A stretch of DNA of 64,000 bases, taken from contig JBAKBP010007683.1 of NCBI GenBank assembly GCA_037953745.1, positions 33,488 to 97,487 on the forward strand, read 5' to 3'. Below are positions 63,065-64,000 of the stretch, piece by piece. Made by a program: the position numbers and the translations under genes. The notes below the pieces were generated by a model that was not told the DNA's origin, did no database searches, and was given only the letters and a program-made list of their open reading frames with translations. Numbering within the stretch: the first letter of the stretch is position 1; every line of letters begins with the position of its first letter. The DNA is from Lithodes maja (taxonomy: Eukaryota > Arthropoda > Malacostraca > Decapoda > Lithodidae).

Positions 63065-63985
63065 TTATGTTGGTTTTGGGTCTGGGGAGGTGGTGTAGAC
63101 AGACTGTGGTTTGTAGGTGAGTTGGGGGGAGAGATGGAGGCTGAGGTTTGTGGTTGATTTGGTAGGGATGGAGGTGTTGAAGGTTGATTGGTGGGGTATT
63201 GAGAGAGAGAGCAGGGGTGGAGCACTTTGTAGGCAGATTTGGGAGGTTTGGTGTCGTTTGCGATTTGTTGAATTTGGTAGGGGTATAGGGGTGTGGCTGG
63301 GGTTGGCAGAAGTGGTGGAGGTTGAGGTGTTTGTACAATTTGATAAAGAGGGTGGGTTGGAGGGTTGGGGTAGGAGGAATTGATAGAGAATGAGTGGAAG
63401 AGGTTGATGCTGGTGAGGGGTTGGATTGGGTAGGGGTTTGCGGTCGTGAGAGGGGTTGTTGGAAGGGTGAGGAATACTGGGGGTGGAGAGTTTATGATGA
63501 TCTGAGGTCTTGGAGGGTTGAGGTGTGGAGGTTTGTAGAGGTTGTTGAGGAAGAGGATTGTTGTGGAGTAGTGTAGGATTTGGCAGGATTGATACAGGAG
63601 ACAGGGGGGGAGATTGAGGTACTGGTGTGGGATTACGGGGCGGAGGTAGGTGGACGAGCGGGGGCGCTACTGGAGGAGGATTTTGGGGGGTTTTGGGTAA
63701 TGTTGGAGAGGGTGACAAGGGGGGAGGGATATAGGAGGTAGGTGGAGCTAGATATTTCCTGGGTGATGCGGTTGTTTGAAGGGGCTTACCGAGGTCGGAT
63801 AAGTGGGGAGAGGATGGTTGGGGAGATAAGATTGACAGTTTTGAGGGGGGGGACAGGTGGTGGGGGTTGTAGTGGTCCCTGAATGGGGACGTTAGAGTAT
63901 TTAGGTGGTGAAGAACTTTCCAGGAGGGGGTGATCCTCTTGGGTTGGGGGTGAAGGAGAACGCAGTGATGGAGGAGTTGACACAA
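63065..63985 (-). CDS. Proline-rich protein fragment, probable Gypsy pol or gag linker
   Basis: A 306-residue minus-strand frame made mainly of Pro, Ser, Thr, Leu and His. It has no catalytic motif. Composition and C-rich coding strand match the pol leader of the Gypsy element (10924-12100) and the tail at 31899-32486, so I read it as part of another Gypsy-like element on the minus strand that starts beyond the window. With such skewed base composition the open frame could also be accidental; overlapping frames at 62809-63225 and 62940-63338 are equally proline-rich. Confidence 0.35.
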   Translation of the reverse strand: MCQLLHHCVLLHPQPKRITPSWKVLHHLNTLTSPFRDHYNPHHLSPPSKLSILSPQPSSPHLSDLGKPLQTTASPRKYLAPPTSYIPPPLSPSPTLPKTPQNPPPVAPPLVHLPPPRNPTPVPQSPPLSPVSILPNPTLLHNNPLPQQPLQTSTPQPSKTSDHHKLSTPSIPHPSNNPSHDRKPLPNPTPHQHQPLPLILYQFLLPQPSNPPSLSNCTNTSTSTTSANPSHTPIPLPNSTNRKRHQTSQICLQSAPPLLSLSIPHQSTFNTSIPTKSTTNLSLHLSPQLTYKPQSVYTTSPDPKPT

Positions 63986-64000
63986 GTGGGGAAGTTTTAC

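Noticed and set aside
62852..63157. Gly/Val/Trp-rich plus-strand frames at the window end
   Set aside because: They mirror the proline-rich minus-strand frame in G-rich DNA and start in a poly(G) run.

Overview
This window is eukaryotic repeat DNA with no recognisable host protein-coding gene. It looks like an invertebrate, and my best guess is an arthropod, perhaps a decapod crustacean. That guess rests on CR1 copies ending in repeated TTCTTATG, a tRNA-derived SINE, DIRS and Gypsy elements, and long AC/AT/CT microsatellites; I did not and could not identify the species. Almost every base belongs to a retrotransposon, and most elements sit inside other elements, so reading frames are split over tens of kilobases.

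Layout, left part: 1-2506 is an inverted Gypsy-type LTR (family LTR-A). 2507-5626 holds degraded CR1 pieces and microsatellites. 5627-7584 is CR1 on the minus strand with a SINE inserted at 6976-7486. A Gypsy element runs from its 5' LTR (7585-9366) through gag, protease, reverse transcriptase/RNase H and integrase to about 19034. Its integrase tail is split by a 4 kb LINE (14766-18743) whose protein starts with a 2A ribosome-skipping motif and a PHD-like finger.

Middle part: 19112-23876 is a broken gene for an invertebrate-wide orphan family whose acidic motifs look like a FEN1/XPG (PIN-fold) nuclease. It is split by a 3035 bp solo LTR-A with a perfect 5 bp target duplication. It is followed by a PHD-finger LINE (23885-31533), which is split in turn by a nearly intact CR1 (about 25456-29470) with an SGNH-hydrolase ORF1. 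31541-37150 is the 3' end of a second, older Gypsy copy: proline-rich tail, polypurine tract and 3' LTR, with a second full SINE inside.

Right part: 37305-41891 is a related long LTR (LTR-B). From 41963 to about 62810 lies one degraded LINE whose reverse transcriptase domain is split in three by (i) a full-length RTE-like LINE at 42152-45841 with a 13 bp target duplication and (ii) a second LTR-B (46103-62361). That LTR-B is itself split by an 11.96 kb DIRS-type tyrosine-recombinase retrotransposon (46411-58373). The DIRS element has inverted terminal repeats and an internal complementary region that matches its joined ends. It carries a gag-like ORF and a tyrosine recombinase but no visible reverse transcriptase, and it holds a further LINE. 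The window ends in G-rich sequence that is proline-rich in the minus frame, probably another Gypsy linker.

The genes do not form a cellular pathway; they are the replication machinery of at least eight mobile families (Gypsy LTR-A and its relative LTR-B, CR1, 2A-LINE, PHD-LINE, RTE-like, Jockey/CR1-group, DIRS, plus a SINE and the orphan nuclease family). Relative order of insertion can be read directly from the nesting.
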